A stretch of DNA of 64,000 nt from Wenyingzhuangia gilva (GTDB lineage Bacteria; Bacteroidota; Bacteroidia; Flavobacteriales; Flavobacteriaceae): positions 248,001-312,000 of the forward strand of contig NZ_JAUMIT010000005.1 of NCBI RefSeq assembly GCF_030519655.1. The letters run 5' to 3'. Each line of letters begins with the position of its first letter. Position 1 is the first letter of the stretch. Both the position numbers and the translations under genes were made by a program. The notes under the pieces were generated by a model. That model ran no database searches. It had not been told where the DNA came from and was given only the letters and a program-made list of their open reading frames with translations. This document shows, piece by piece, positions 26,509 through 34,914 of this stretch.

Positions 26509-27560
26509 TGAATTCATTGCTGCAAAGACAAATCAGAAAATATTTGTCAGAGGAACTAACAAATCATCCAGATATTAAGGTGTTTTTAGATGCTGTAGAT
26601 AGATCTTATGATAATTATGATGAACAATTTTTAATGTTACAACGTGCCATGAAAATTAGTTCTGACGAGTTGTTTGAAGCTAATGGATTGTTAAAAAAAG
26701 ACACGGATAGGCAACAAGAAATTATTGAGCAACTTAAAAATGTAGTTGATACTTTAAGAGGAGGTGATAAGTTAGAGGATGTAGTGGCTAATGAGGTAAA
26801 AAAAGAAAATAAAAAGTTTATTGATTTGTTGACTTTAAAAACACAAGAAATTGTGGATATGAACAAACAAAGAGAAAAACTGTTAAAAGAACTGGAGTAT
26901 CAAAACAATGAATTGAGTGAGTATGCTCATATGGTATCTCACGATTTAAAATCTCCTTTAAGAAGTATTGATGCTTTAACAGCATGGCTAAAAGAAGATT
27001 ATGGGAGTTTAGTAGATGAACAAGGAAAGCAAACTATTGAACTAATTAGAGCCAATGTAGAAAAAATGGATGCCCTTGTCACGGGTATTCTAGAGTATTC
27101 AACTTTGGGTAAAAAAGAAGAAATCATTTATCCTATAGATTTAAATTTGTTGTTAAAAGAAATCATAGAATACATAGAAATTCCAGATCATATCGAAGTA
27201 AGGATCAAAGGAAAATTGCCAATTGTAAATGGAGATAAACATAGATTACAACAGCTTTTTCAAAATTTAATAGTTAACGCTATTTCTTACAATGATAAAG
27301 AAAAAGGTTGGGTAGAAGTAGGGTATCAACCCAAAGGTGATATGTTACAGTTTTACGTAAAAGACAATGGTAAAGGAATTGATAAAAATTATTTTGAGAA
27401 GGTATTCAAAGCCTTTTTTAAGTTAGAAAACAGTCAAAAATCAATTGGAATTGGATTGTCAATAGTGAAAAAAATTGTAGAAATTTATAAAGGAAAAATC
27501 TGGGTAGACTCAGAAGTATCAAAAGGTACCACGTTCAATTTCCTAATTAAAAATAAATAG
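26508..27560 (+). CDS. Sensor histidine kinase paired with the FIST protein
   Basis: A 350-residue cytosolic kinase without PAS domain. The N-terminal 60 residues (RQIRKYLSEELTNHPDIKVF and MLQRAMKISSDELFEAN) form a compact helical region of the kind found in kinases encoded beside FIST proteins, followed by coiled coil, HisKA with H145 in VSHDLKSPLRSI, and HATPase with QNLIVNAISYND and DNGKGIDKNYFEKVF. Its catalytic half is closely similar to that of the upstream kinase, which suggests duplication. It shares bases with the FIST stop codon and directly abuts the Hpt gene. Confidence 0.92.
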   Translation: MNSLLQRQIRKYLSEELTNHPDIKVFLDAVDRSYDNYDEQFLMLQRAMKISSDELFEANGLLKKDTDRQQEIIEQLKNVVDTLRGGDKLEDVVANEVKKENKKFIDLLTLKTQEIVDMNKQREKLLKELEYQNNELSEYAHMVSHDLKSPLRSIDALTAWLKEDYGSLVDEQGKQTIELIRANVEKMDALVTGILEYSTLGKKEEIIYPIDLNLLLKEIIEYIEIPDHIEVRIKGKLPIVNGDKHRLQQLFQNLIVNAISYNDKEKGWVEVGYQPKGDMLQFYVKDNGKGIDKNYFEKVFKAFFKLENSQKSIGIGLSIVKKIVEIYKGKIWVDSEVSKGTTFNFLIKNK

Positions 27561-27878
27561 ATGGAAAAGCCCAATTTTGACTACATTAAAGAACTTGCTG
27601 GAGGTGATGAGGTATTTGAGAAAAAACTCTTAGCAATTATGGTTGATGAGTTTCCAAAAGAGAAAGAAAAGTATTATAATAGCTTAGCTTTAGGAGATCA
27701 AAAGTTAATTATAGAAATAGTTCATAAACTTAAACATAAAATTAGTATTTTGGGACTGAAAAAGAGTTATGAAACTGCGGTGGAGTATGAAAACAATCTA
27801 AGAGTGAATAGTTCGGATTTGGAGAATGAATTTAAAGAAACCTTATCCGTAATGACTCAGTTCTTAGCATCGCTATAA
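27561..27878 (+). CDS. Hpt (histidine phosphotransfer) protein
   Basis: A 105-residue four-helix protein. The phosphohistidine is H55 in EIVHKLKHKISILGL, the position and spacing of Hpt domains, although the usual HxLKG is HKLKH here. There is no other domain. It starts at the base after the second kinase's stop codon and precedes the LytTR regulator by a few bases. It is the natural shuttle from receiver or kinases to the DNA-binding regulator. Confidence 0.88.
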   Translation: MEKPNFDYIKELAGGDEVFEKKLLAIMVDEFPKEKEKYYNSLALGDQKLIIEIVHKLKHKISILGLKKSYETAVEYENNLRVNSSDLENEFKETLSVMTQFLASL

Positions 27879-27887
27879 ATTGTGAAT

Positions 27888-28616
27888 ATGAATTGTATTA
27901 TTGTTGATGATGAAGCAACTTCAAGATTGGTAATTAACCAACTATGTAGTCAAGCAGGAGGATTAGAAATAGACGGAGAGTTTTCTAATGCTATTCAAGC
28001 TATAAAACACTTAAATCAAAACGAAGTAGATTTGATTTTTCTGGACATACATATGCCAGATTTTACGGGTTTTGATTTTATCCAAACGTTAAAAAATCCA
28101 CCTAAAATTGTACTAATTACGTCTGATACTCAATTTGCTATTGATGCTTTTGAGTATGATTGTATTGTGGATTATATGGTAAAACCTATTGCATTGCCTC
28201 GTTTTTTAAAAGCGGTTAAAAAGGTTGAAAATGCAATTTTATCAAATGAACCTGTTCAAGAAAGTACACCTACCAAAAACTCAAAAAAAGAAGCTGTTTC
28301 TTCAGGAAAAGACTTGTATGTAAACATCGATAGGAGGTTGGTAAAAATTAATATTCCTGATATTTATTTAATTGAGGCCAAAGGAGACTATATTCAAATA
28401 AAAACAGAGGCAAAAAATTATGTAGTTCATTCTACACTAAAGAAAATAGAAGATAAACTTCCAGAGGATTTGTTCTTAAAAGTCCACAGATCATATGTTA
28501 TCAATATTAAAATGATTATTGATATTGAAGACAATAGTGTTTTGATTAAAAAAGACGTGGTACCTGTTAGTAGATCTAACCGTCCTGAATTAATGAAACG
28601 TTTAAATCTTTTATAA
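27888..28616 (+). CDS. LytTR-family response regulator
   Basis: A 242-residue regulator. The N-terminal receiver has DDE at residues 7-9, phosphoacceptor D53 in FLDIHMPD and the VKPI lysine; the C-terminal LytTR DNA-binding domain (about residues 140-242) has LIEAKGDYIQIKT and FLKVHRSYVINI. ATG 27888 is chosen over the in-frame GTG 27882 because the receiver starts directly there. It is the only DNA-binding product of the operon. LytTR proteins bind two direct 9-bp repeats about 21 bp apart, which matches the five sites described in this window. Confidence 0.93.
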   Translation: MNCIIVDDEATSRLVINQLCSQAGGLEIDGEFSNAIQAIKHLNQNEVDLIFLDIHMPDFTGFDFIQTLKNPPKIVLITSDTQFAIDAFEYDCIVDYMVKPIALPRFLKAVKKVENAILSNEPVQESTPTKNSKKEAVSSGKDLYVNIDRRLVKINIPDIYLIEAKGDYIQIKTEAKNYVVHSTLKKIEDKLPEDLFLKVHRSYVINIKMIIDIEDNSVLIKKDVVPVSRSNRPELMKRLNLL

Positions 28617-30674
28617 GGTTTTAAACACTGGTTTTTTAAGGAAATGCCAGATAAATTTAACGCCAAATTCTGTAAAAGTAAATCCACTAGCTGCAGCTGA
28701 GGCAATGTTACTATGGTTGGCAAATCCTTCTAAATAACATTGGTCTGTAAATTTATAACCTATATTACTTTGAATTCTATAAGTACTTTGTTTAGGGTCT
28801 TTTTCAATGTATTGGTAACCAATAGCGGCCGTTAAACCATAGTACCAATTGTTGCTTTTTGCAATTCCTCGGTCTTTTATAAGGTTTACGAAAATTTCTA
28901 CAGCTTTAAATTCAGCGGGACTAAAATAAATAGTAGGCACTTGATTTTTAAAAGTTAAGTACTGAAAATTAATCCCAGTTTTTAAAGCTGGTTTTGGAAT
29001 TAAATTATAATACAACGAAGTGAATAATAAGTTTCTGGTATTGTCATCATTTTGGGTAGTATAATAATATTGAGTAAACCATCCTAAATTAAAGTTGGTA
29101 CTTAAGTTGTAATTTCCATAAAAATTATTCTGAATAATTTCTCTATTTAACAATTCGGCGTTAAAGTTTTGTAGCTCTCTTTTGTAACCAATATCTAGAT
29201 TCTGTAATTTATAAGGTTTGGTTTTAAAGAGAATATCAGTATAGAACTGATCATAACTGCTTTTGTTTCCGTTAATTTTGTTGATTCCTACAGTTCCTAT
29301 AAAGTTTATTTTAGGATGTACTAAATATCCCAATCCAGCTCCAATTAAGTTAGAAGTACTGTTATTGTCTGTAACATCATTGATGGCTTTTTTGTATTGA
29401 TATTGAGTAGACAAAGTAAGTTTTGTGCTCATAGGAAATACAACATGAGAAGTGGAGGTATAAGCTTTACTGTCTCCATTGTCAAAACTATATCTGGCAT
29501 CGGATTCAAAAATTGGAATATAACTACTGTTTAAATTGTTGATAAAATTTAAAGCATCTTTTTGGTTTGGAAAATGTACCAAAGTTTCTCTAGCAGCCAA
29601 ATAAGCATTGTTAATTTGTCCGTTGGCTTTTAATGCATTTGCTTTTCCTAAGTTTCCATCAAAAGAAGTTTCATCGTTATTTAAAATAGCATTATAGGTT
29701 TTAAGACTTTTGTTAAAATCACCAGTGTAAGTATAAAGAGTTGCTTTTAAACCTAAAATCCAATTTTCATTTTCTTTCCCTTTTGCAATTTCATCAATAT
29801 ACTTTTTAGCGGTTTTGTATTTTTTATTCCAAATTAAAGCCTGAGCATATCTTTCTTGTGTGTTTTTGATATCTTTTTCAGCTGTATGATCATTAATTTC
29901 TGATAGTGTTTGAGTACTAATTTCAAGTGCTTTTTTCTCTTTTTCTTGTAAATGAGCGTTTAAAGCCAATCCGTTTTTAGCATGAAAATACAATGTTGAA
30001 TCCTGTTGCATTTCTATAAACAAATCTTCGGCTTCTTGATGTTTTTTTGCAATGATATAAGTATTGGCCAAATTCAAATAGATATCTCTGTCTTTAGGAA
30101 ACAATTCCATATCTGTTTTTAAAGTAGCGATGGCTTCTTCGTATTGTTGATTTTGTTGTTGCTGATTGGCCAATCCCAAATAAATATATTTTTTAGAAAC
30201 CATGGCATTCGGGTTGTTTGGCAATACCACCAAAGCTTTGTTTACATACTCTAGGGCTTTATTGTATTCCTTTAAATTAGATAAGGTGTTGGCATACCCC
30301 AATAAAGCCGCAAAACTTTTTGGGTTGGTATTGGTTAATGTTATATAATAGTCTTTGGCTTGATTGTATTTTTTACTCCATAGTAAAGACTCTGCATAAT
30401 TTAATTGAATTTCAAAATCACTTGGATAAGTATTTAATAATTCTGTAAAAATGGTCACTGCTTGTTCTGGTTTTCCATTCAACCCAACAGCCCTACCATA
30501 ACATAGTTTTGCTGTTTTGTTTTCTGGATATTCTTTTAGAATGTTTTCAAAAAAAGTTTCTGCGTTTTTATAATCACCAGTTTCTAGGTAGGTAAAACCA
30601 GTTTGCATTTGTTGTGCACAAACAACAGTTGTAGTAAAAAATAATAGGAAAATAACAAAAGATAAATTCTTCAT
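28611..30674 (-). CDS. TPR-rich outer-membrane beta-barrel protein, polysaccharide export type
   Basis: A 687-residue protein with signal peptide (cleavage near VVCAQ), about ten TPR-like helical repeats (residues 25-370, for example YPENKTAKLCYGRAVGLNGK) and a C-terminal barrel of about 300 residues with many alternating strands, ending FGVKFIWHFL. TPR scaffold plus barrel is the layout of PgaA, BcsC and PelB, which carry exopolysaccharide through the periplasm and outer membrane. It converges on the LytTR gene, and the two stop codons share TTATAA. The adjoining flippase gene is divergent from it. Confidence 0.85.
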   Translation of the reverse strand: MKNLSFVIFLLFFTTTVVCAQQMQTGFTYLETGDYKNAETFFENILKEYPENKTAKLCYGRAVGLNGKPEQAVTIFTELLNTYPSDFEIQLNYAESLLWSKKYNQAKDYYITLTNTNPKSFAALLGYANTLSNLKEYNKALEYVNKALVVLPNNPNAMVSKKYIYLGLANQQQQNQQYEEAIATLKTDMELFPKDRDIYLNLANTYIIAKKHQEAEDLFIEMQQDSTLYFHAKNGLALNAHLQEKEKKALEISTQTLSEINDHTAEKDIKNTQERYAQALIWNKKYKTAKKYIDEIAKGKENENWILGLKATLYTYTGDFNKSLKTYNAILNNDETSFDGNLGKANALKANGQINNAYLAARETLVHFPNQKDALNFINNLNSSYIPIFESDARYSFDNGDSKAYTSTSHVVFPMSTKLTLSTQYQYKKAINDVTDNNSTSNLIGAGLGYLVHPKINFIGTVGINKINGNKSSYDQFYTDILFKTKPYKLQNLDIGYKRELQNFNAELLNREIIQNNFYGNYNLSTNFNLGWFTQYYYTTQNDDNTRNLLFTSLYYNLIPKPALKTGINFQYLTFKNQVPTIYFSPAEFKAVEIFVNLIKDRGIAKSNNWYYGLTAAIGYQYIEKDPKQSTYRIQSNIGYKFTDQCYLEGFANHSNIASAAASGFTFTEFGVKFIWHFLKKPVFKTL

Positions 30675-30725
30675 CGATAGCGTTTTATTAGTGATTACAA
30701 GTTAAGGATAATATGGTGTTTATTC

Positions 30726-30789
30726 ACCGTTAGCAAAATGCACTTCAACGAAATATAAGAGGTTTTGAAGGAGTATTGATGGAATTTTG
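30726..30789 (+). promoter_or_regulatory. Putative LytTR direct-repeat site and -7 element before the flippase gene (site A)
   Basis: First half-site ATTC-ACCGTTAGC (core 30726-30734), second half-site AACGAAATA at 30747-30755 exactly 21 bp later, also preceded by TTC, and a -7-like GAATTTTG at 30782-30789, 56 bp after the first core. ACCGTTAGC fits the general LytTR half-site in eight of nine positions. It lies in the divergent region between the TPR-barrel gene and the flippase gene. The orientation serves the plus-strand flippase gene 51 bp downstream. Confidence 0.7.
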
Positions 30790-30840
30790 TGTCAGATTAA
30801 ATGAGGATCTATTTAATTTTTAACTAAAAATACCAAAGCT

Positions 30841-32100
30841 ATGTTGTCTATTTCAATCACTAAAAAGCCAGTAATTACCGAAGAACAATTATTTATGTTA
30901 AGTGTTTTAACGGTTAACGGAGGAAACTATTTGTATAACCTTTTATTAGGTAGAATATTAGGGCCTGAACAATTTTCTGATGCAGCTATTTTAATTACCA
31001 TGTTGTTGGTGTTGTCTTTTGTGGCCATGACTTTTCAGTTAGCAGCAGCAAAGTTTACGGTTACTTTGTCCGAAACTATTTTGGGAGCTTTTGTAAAAAA
31101 GATTTATAAGAACGCAATTATGGTCGGAATATTTTTTGGAGCCATGGTAGTGGTGTTTGCAAAAGATTTACAAGAAATTTTTCACACTTCGTCTTCTATG
31201 ATGTTTACTATTTTTGGAATTGGAGTGCCTTTGTATTTTTTAATGAGTGTAAATAGAGGCTTTTTTCAAGGGAAAAAACAATTCAAATTACTTTCTGTTA
31301 CTTACCAAGCAGAAATGTTTACTAGATTAGGACTTACTTTAATTTTAGTATTGTTGTTTCATTCTCAATCATCGGTAGTAATTGCTGTGGGAGTTTTGGT
31401 GTCTCTTATTGTTGGGTTGTTTCCTTTAAACTATGAAAAGAAGCAGTTTACAAGCAAAGTAGTATTTCCTAAAAAAGAATTAACGCAAGTAAAAAAGTTT
31501 TTTGTGATTACTGCTTTTTATGAGTTGTCTCAAATCATTATTAATAACAGTGATATCTTATTGGTGAAACATTACTTTGAGGCTTACGATGCTGGACTAT
31601 ATGCTTCATTGGCTTTGATAGGGCGTATTGTATATTTTGTAGCTTGGATGTTTGTAATGTTGTTATTGCCAACGGTAGTTCAGCTTAAAAAAGAAGGAAA
31701 AGATACCACCAAAGTATTGATGAAATACGTTTCTTATATCGCAATTATTGCTACCACTATTATTTTGGCTTGTGCCATGTTTCCAACCATTATTGTACAA
31801 ATGTTATTTGGAAATGATTATGTTCAAATTGCTTCATTGTTATGGAAATATGCATTTGCTACTGGAGTTTTTGCCGTGGCTAATATCTTTGCTTATTATT
31901 TTCTGTCTTTAGATAAATATGTGCCGGTATTGGTGTCTGCAATTTTTGGAGCTTTGCAAGTTCTATTAGTGGTTTTTTATCACACTTCTTTAGAGCAAGT
32001 GGTTCATGTACAAATGATTGCCATGACGTTTTTACTATTCACCCAAGTTATTTTCTTTTTCATCGATGCTAAGAAAGTATCGATGAATGGTAAAAAATAA
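30841..32100 (+). CDS. Polysaccharide flippase-like membrane protein (MATE/Wzx fold)
   Basis: A 419-residue protein with about 12 hydrophobic helices. The N-terminal GNYLYNLLLGRILGPEQFSD is typical of the oligosaccharide flippase superfamily (Wzx, PelG-like), which moves lipid-linked sugars or polymer chains across the inner membrane. It ends with a short Lys-rich cytoplasmic tail. The gene is preceded by site A and followed 104 bp later by a GT4 gene with its own site C. Role in exporting the product of this locus is inferred from neighbours. Confidence 0.85.
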   Translation: MLSISITKKPVITEEQLFMLSVLTVNGGNYLYNLLLGRILGPEQFSDAAILITMLLVLSFVAMTFQLAAAKFTVTLSETILGAFVKKIYKNAIMVGIFFGAMVVVFAKDLQEIFHTSSSMMFTIFGIGVPLYFLMSVNRGFFQGKKQFKLLSVTYQAEMFTRLGLTLILVLLFHSQSSVVIAVGVLVSLIVGLFPLNYEKKQFTSKVVFPKKELTQVKKFFVITAFYELSQIIINNSDILLVKHYFEAYDAGLYASLALIGRIVYFVAWMFVMLLLPTVVQLKKEGKDTTKVLMKYVSYIAIIATTIILACAMFPTIIVQMLFGNDYVQIASLLWKYAFATGVFAVANIFAYYFLSLDKYVPVLVSAIFGALQVLLVVFYHTSLEQVVHVQMIAMTFLLFTQVIFFFIDAKKVSMNGKK

Positions 32101-32115
32101 ATCATCCTTCCGTTC

Positions 32116-32179
32116 ACCTAAAGGAACCCGCTAACTACCTAAAATGCTAGAGTTTACCTTTAATTATGTTGCAATTTTA
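32116..32179 (+). promoter_or_regulatory. Putative LytTR direct-repeat site and -7 element before the GT4 gene (site C)
   Basis: First half-site GTTC-ACCTAAAGG (core 32116-32124), second half-site ACCTAAAAT at 32137-32145, an obvious 21-bp direct repeat. A degenerate -7, CAATTTTA at 32172-32179, lies 56 bp after the first core and 25 bp before the ATG at 32205. The lack of a TTTG -33 box fits an activator-dependent promoter. Confidence 0.7.
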
Positions 32180-32204
32180 CATCATAATTAAAACACAAAG
32201 CATT

Positions 32205-33404
32205 ATGAAATTAGCAATCGTAACATCGTATCCACCAAGTAAAGTAACCTTAAATGAGTATGCATATCACTTGGTAAAAAACTTCAGACAAAAACAAGAA
32301 ATCTCTGAAATCATCTTATTAACAGATGAAACTCCTGAAGCAAAAGATTTAAATTTTGAAGAGCAAGGATGTAAAATCACTGTAAAAGAGTGTTGGAAAT
32401 TTAATAGTTATACGAACATTGTAAATGTAAGTAATGCGATTAGCGAAGTACAACCAGATGCAGTATTGTTCAACTTACAGTTTATGAAGTTTGGAGATAA
32501 AAAAGTAGCGGCAGCTCTTGGGTTAATGTTACCATTGGTTTGTAGAATTAAAAGAATTCCAACCATTGTTTTATTGCATAATATTTTAGAAGAAGTAGAT
32601 TTAGGAACTGCTGGATTTACCTCGAACAAAATCATGCAAAAAATATATGGTTTCATAGGGACTAGCTTGACTAAATTAATTTTACAAGCGGATACCGTTG
32701 CGGTAACCATGCAAAAATATGTTGATATTTTAGAATCTAAATACAACGCAAAAAATGTAGTTTTAATTCCACACGGAACTTTTGAAGTATCGGAAAGACC
32801 AAGTTTTAAAACACCTGATGGACCTTTAAAAGTAATGACTTTTGGAAAGTTTGGAACTTATAAAAAAGTTGAGTCTATGATAGAAGCTGTTGAGAAAGTA
32901 AGAAATACAACAGGATTAGATTTAGAAGTAGTAATTGCAGGAACAGACAATCCAAATGTACCAGGATATTTAGCTGGTGTGCAAGAACAATATAAGCACG
33001 TGTCTGGAGTTCGTTTTACAGGATATGTAGAAGAAGAAGAGGTAGCTCCTTTGTTTCAAGAGAGTGCAGTAGTTGTGTTTCCATATACTTCTACAACAGG
33101 TAGTTCTGGAGTGTTACACCAAGCAGGTAGTTATGGTAAGGCAGTGGTAATGCCAGACTTAGGAGATTTGGCTTTGTTAGTACAAGATGAAGGATATAAA
33201 GGAGAGTTTTTTAATCCAACTTGTGTAGATAGTTTGGCAACTGCCATTGAAAACATTGTCATCAATGAAGCTTATAGAACTTCTTTAGGACGAGCAAATT
33301 ATAGAGCAGCAACTGCTTTTCCTATGAGTACTATTGCAGATATGTACATCAATAGTTTTGAGTCTATTTTCTTAAGAAAAGCTCCACAAACAGTTACGGC
33401 TTAG
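32205..33404 (+). CDS. Glycosyltransferase family 4-like protein
   Basis: A 399-residue GT-B fold enzyme. The start MKLAIVTSYPPSK at ATG 32205 is the usual N-terminus of GT4 proteins, so the upstream in-frame ATG at 32166 is rejected (it also lies before the -7 element). The second domain shows MTFGKFGTYKKVESMIEA, VVIAGTDN and GYVEEEEVAPLF; the usual acidic donor-binding EX7E region reads TTGSSGVLHQAGSYGKAVV, without the first Glu. Sugar donor and acceptor are unknown. The gene end overlaps the convergent GH5-like gene by 11 bp. Confidence 0.87.
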   Translation: MKLAIVTSYPPSKVTLNEYAYHLVKNFRQKQEISEIILLTDETPEAKDLNFEEQGCKITVKECWKFNSYTNIVNVSNAISEVQPDAVLFNLQFMKFGDKKVAAALGLMLPLVCRIKRIPTIVLLHNILEEVDLGTAGFTSNKIMQKIYGFIGTSLTKLILQADTVAVTMQKYVDILESKYNAKNVVLIPHGTFEVSERPSFKTPDGPLKVMTFGKFGTYKKVESMIEAVEKVRNTTGLDLEVVIAGTDNPNVPGYLAGVQEQYKHVSGVRFTGYVEEEEVAPLFQESAVVVFPYTSTTGSSGVLHQAGSYGKAVVMPDLGDLALLVQDEGYKGEFFNPTCVDSLATAIENIVINEAYRTSLGRANYRAATAFPMSTIADMYINSFESIFLRKAPQTVTA

Positions 33405-34914
33405 AGATATATTGGAAAGATGCTTTTCTTTCTCCAGCCTGATTAATAAAACCAAAATGCTTTTGATTATATTTTCTCCAAGGAAGTTGTCCAACAACTT
33501 CTTTGGGGATTTTTTTAAAATCATATAAGGTCCAAGAAACAAAAGGAATCTTGTTTTTAGAAGCTATTTCCTGAAATTTTTGATGATATTCAGCTTGATT
33601 TTCTTCTGAATTTCCAAACGGATTCCAAATTCCTCTATAAGAAGACAAACCATATTCCCCTAACACAATTTCTTTATTTGGGATTTCTTTTTTTAATTGT
33701 AGATAAGCTTTTTCTAGTTGATCTAAATTTTCGTAATAATGAAAGCTCACAAAATCTACCATGTCTTTTAAATTTGTCGCACTTTTTGTGTTAGACCACC
33801 CAATGGTAACAGGATGTTTTTTATCAATGGTTTTTACACGATAAATCATTTGTTTTAACCAAGCCAATACTTTTTCCTTTCCTCTTGATTCAAAATCTAA
33901 ATTTGGTTCATTTTTAATGTCCCAAGCAAACAAAGCAGGATGTTCTTTACAATGATTGATGATTTTAGTGGCATGCTGATTATTTAATGTCCAATCTAAT
34001 ACTTGGTAATCTCCATAGAAATCAAACAGTGTAATGATGACTTTTAAATGATTTTTTTGAGCCAAATTTAAAACACTTGTTAGTTTTTCTAACTTTTCTG
34101 GTTTTACTTCAGATTTCCCAAAATCTTCATATTGAATAAAAATTCTAATCGTATTTAGTCCAGCTTTTTGAATAATGTTAAAATCTTGGTTGATTACTTT
34201 TTTATCAAAATCATTACCAAACATATCCCAAGGACTGTCTTGTGGATAATAATTGATTCCTTTAATTTGTTGAGAAACACTGGTAGCGGTTGTTTGTAAA
34301 TCTGCCTTTTTAGTAGGCTCTATTTTTAAAATTTGCCTAATTCTCCAAAAACCATCTTCTAATAAAAGTAAAAACTGATAAGTGTTTACTTCTGTAGTTT
34401 CAAGTAACAAAGTCTCGTTTTTATAAATACGCTTGTATTCTTTAATGTTTTCATCTGTAATTACAATCAATTGTCCGTCTTCACTAAAAAAATCAATAGA
34501 AGGATGATGGTCTAAAGAAGTTCCTTTGATAGAAATATGGTTGTCAGTATTTGCTTTAATTGATTTTAAAATGGTTTCTAAAGCACTTTTTGTATAGTAA
34601 TCTTTTAATCCTTTTTGCGTGTTTTTTTCAAAAGCCACTTGTTTCACATACCAAGCATTTAAATAATCTTTTTCAATATTTTGTAAAGCTGTTTGCGTGA
34701 TTTCTCTACCTTCTACATGACTGATATCCCAAGTGATTTTTGGCTGATAATGTACGGTTTCGTGAATTTTATTGTGAAGCATTAAATTTCTATCAGCTCC
34801 AGTGTTTAAATAAGTAAATACAGCACTTAGTCCAAAAATAACAAGGAGCGTTACACTTATGTAAATAACAATAAGTGTGGTTTTTAATATATTTTTATGG
34901 ATGCTAAGAGTCAT
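33394..34914 (-). CDS. Membrane-anchored GH5-like glycoside hydrolase
   Basis: A 506-residue protein with an N-terminal membrane helix (about residues 13-35), a domain of about 150 residues that looks NTF2-like (ending LLLEDGFWRIRQIL), and a TIM barrel (about 215-500). The acid/base Glu is E336 in WDIKNEP and the nucleophile is E420 in VLGEYGLSS, both as in GH5/GH39 clan enzymes. Exopolysaccharide systems often carry such a trimming hydrolase. It shares one base with the upstream Ig-like gene, so the three minus-strand genes 36114-39197, 34914-36113 and this one form an operon. Confidence 0.85.
   Translation of the reverse strand: MTLSIHKNILKTTLIVIYISVTLLVIFGLSAVFTYLNTGADRNLMLHNKIHETVHYQPKITWDISHVEGREITQTALQNIEKDYLNAWYVKQVAFEKNTQKGLKDYYTKSALETILKSIKANTDNHISIKGTSLDHHPSIDFFSEDGQLIVITDENIKEYKRIYKNETLLLETTEVNTYQFLLLLEDGFWRIRQILKIEPTKKADLQTTATSVSQQIKGINYYPQDSPWDMFGNDFDKKVINQDFNIIQKAGLNTIRIFIQYEDFGKSEVKPEKLEKLTSVLNLAQKNHLKVIITLFDFYGDYQVLDWTLNNQHATKIINHCKEHPALFAWDIKNEPNLDFESRGKEKVLAWLKQMIYRVKTIDKKHPVTIGWSNTKSATNLKDMVDFVSFHYYENLDQLEKAYLQLKKEIPNKEIVLGEYGLSSYRGIWNPFGNSEENQAEYHQKFQEIASKNKIPFVSWTLYDFKKIPKEVVGQLPWRKYNQKHFGFINQAGERKASFQYISKP

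Noticed and set aside
27882-27887. GTG start for the LytTR regulator
   Set aside because: ATG at 27888 gives the normal start of the receiver domain (NCIIVDDE).
30675-30725. Second LytTR-like site on the minus strand for the TPR-barrel gene
   Set aside because: The minus strand has only weak partial matches (ACCATATTA, AATCACTAA) without the fixed -7 offset.
32166-32204. Upstream ATG for the GT4 gene
   Set aside because: It lies before the predicted -7 element (32172-32179), and the conserved GT4 start is at 32205.
28611-33404. Assignment of the locus to the Pel system
   Set aside because: The TPR-barrel, flippase and GT4 genes are reminiscent of PelB, PelG and PelF, but no PelD-, PelE- or PelA-like protein is recognisable.
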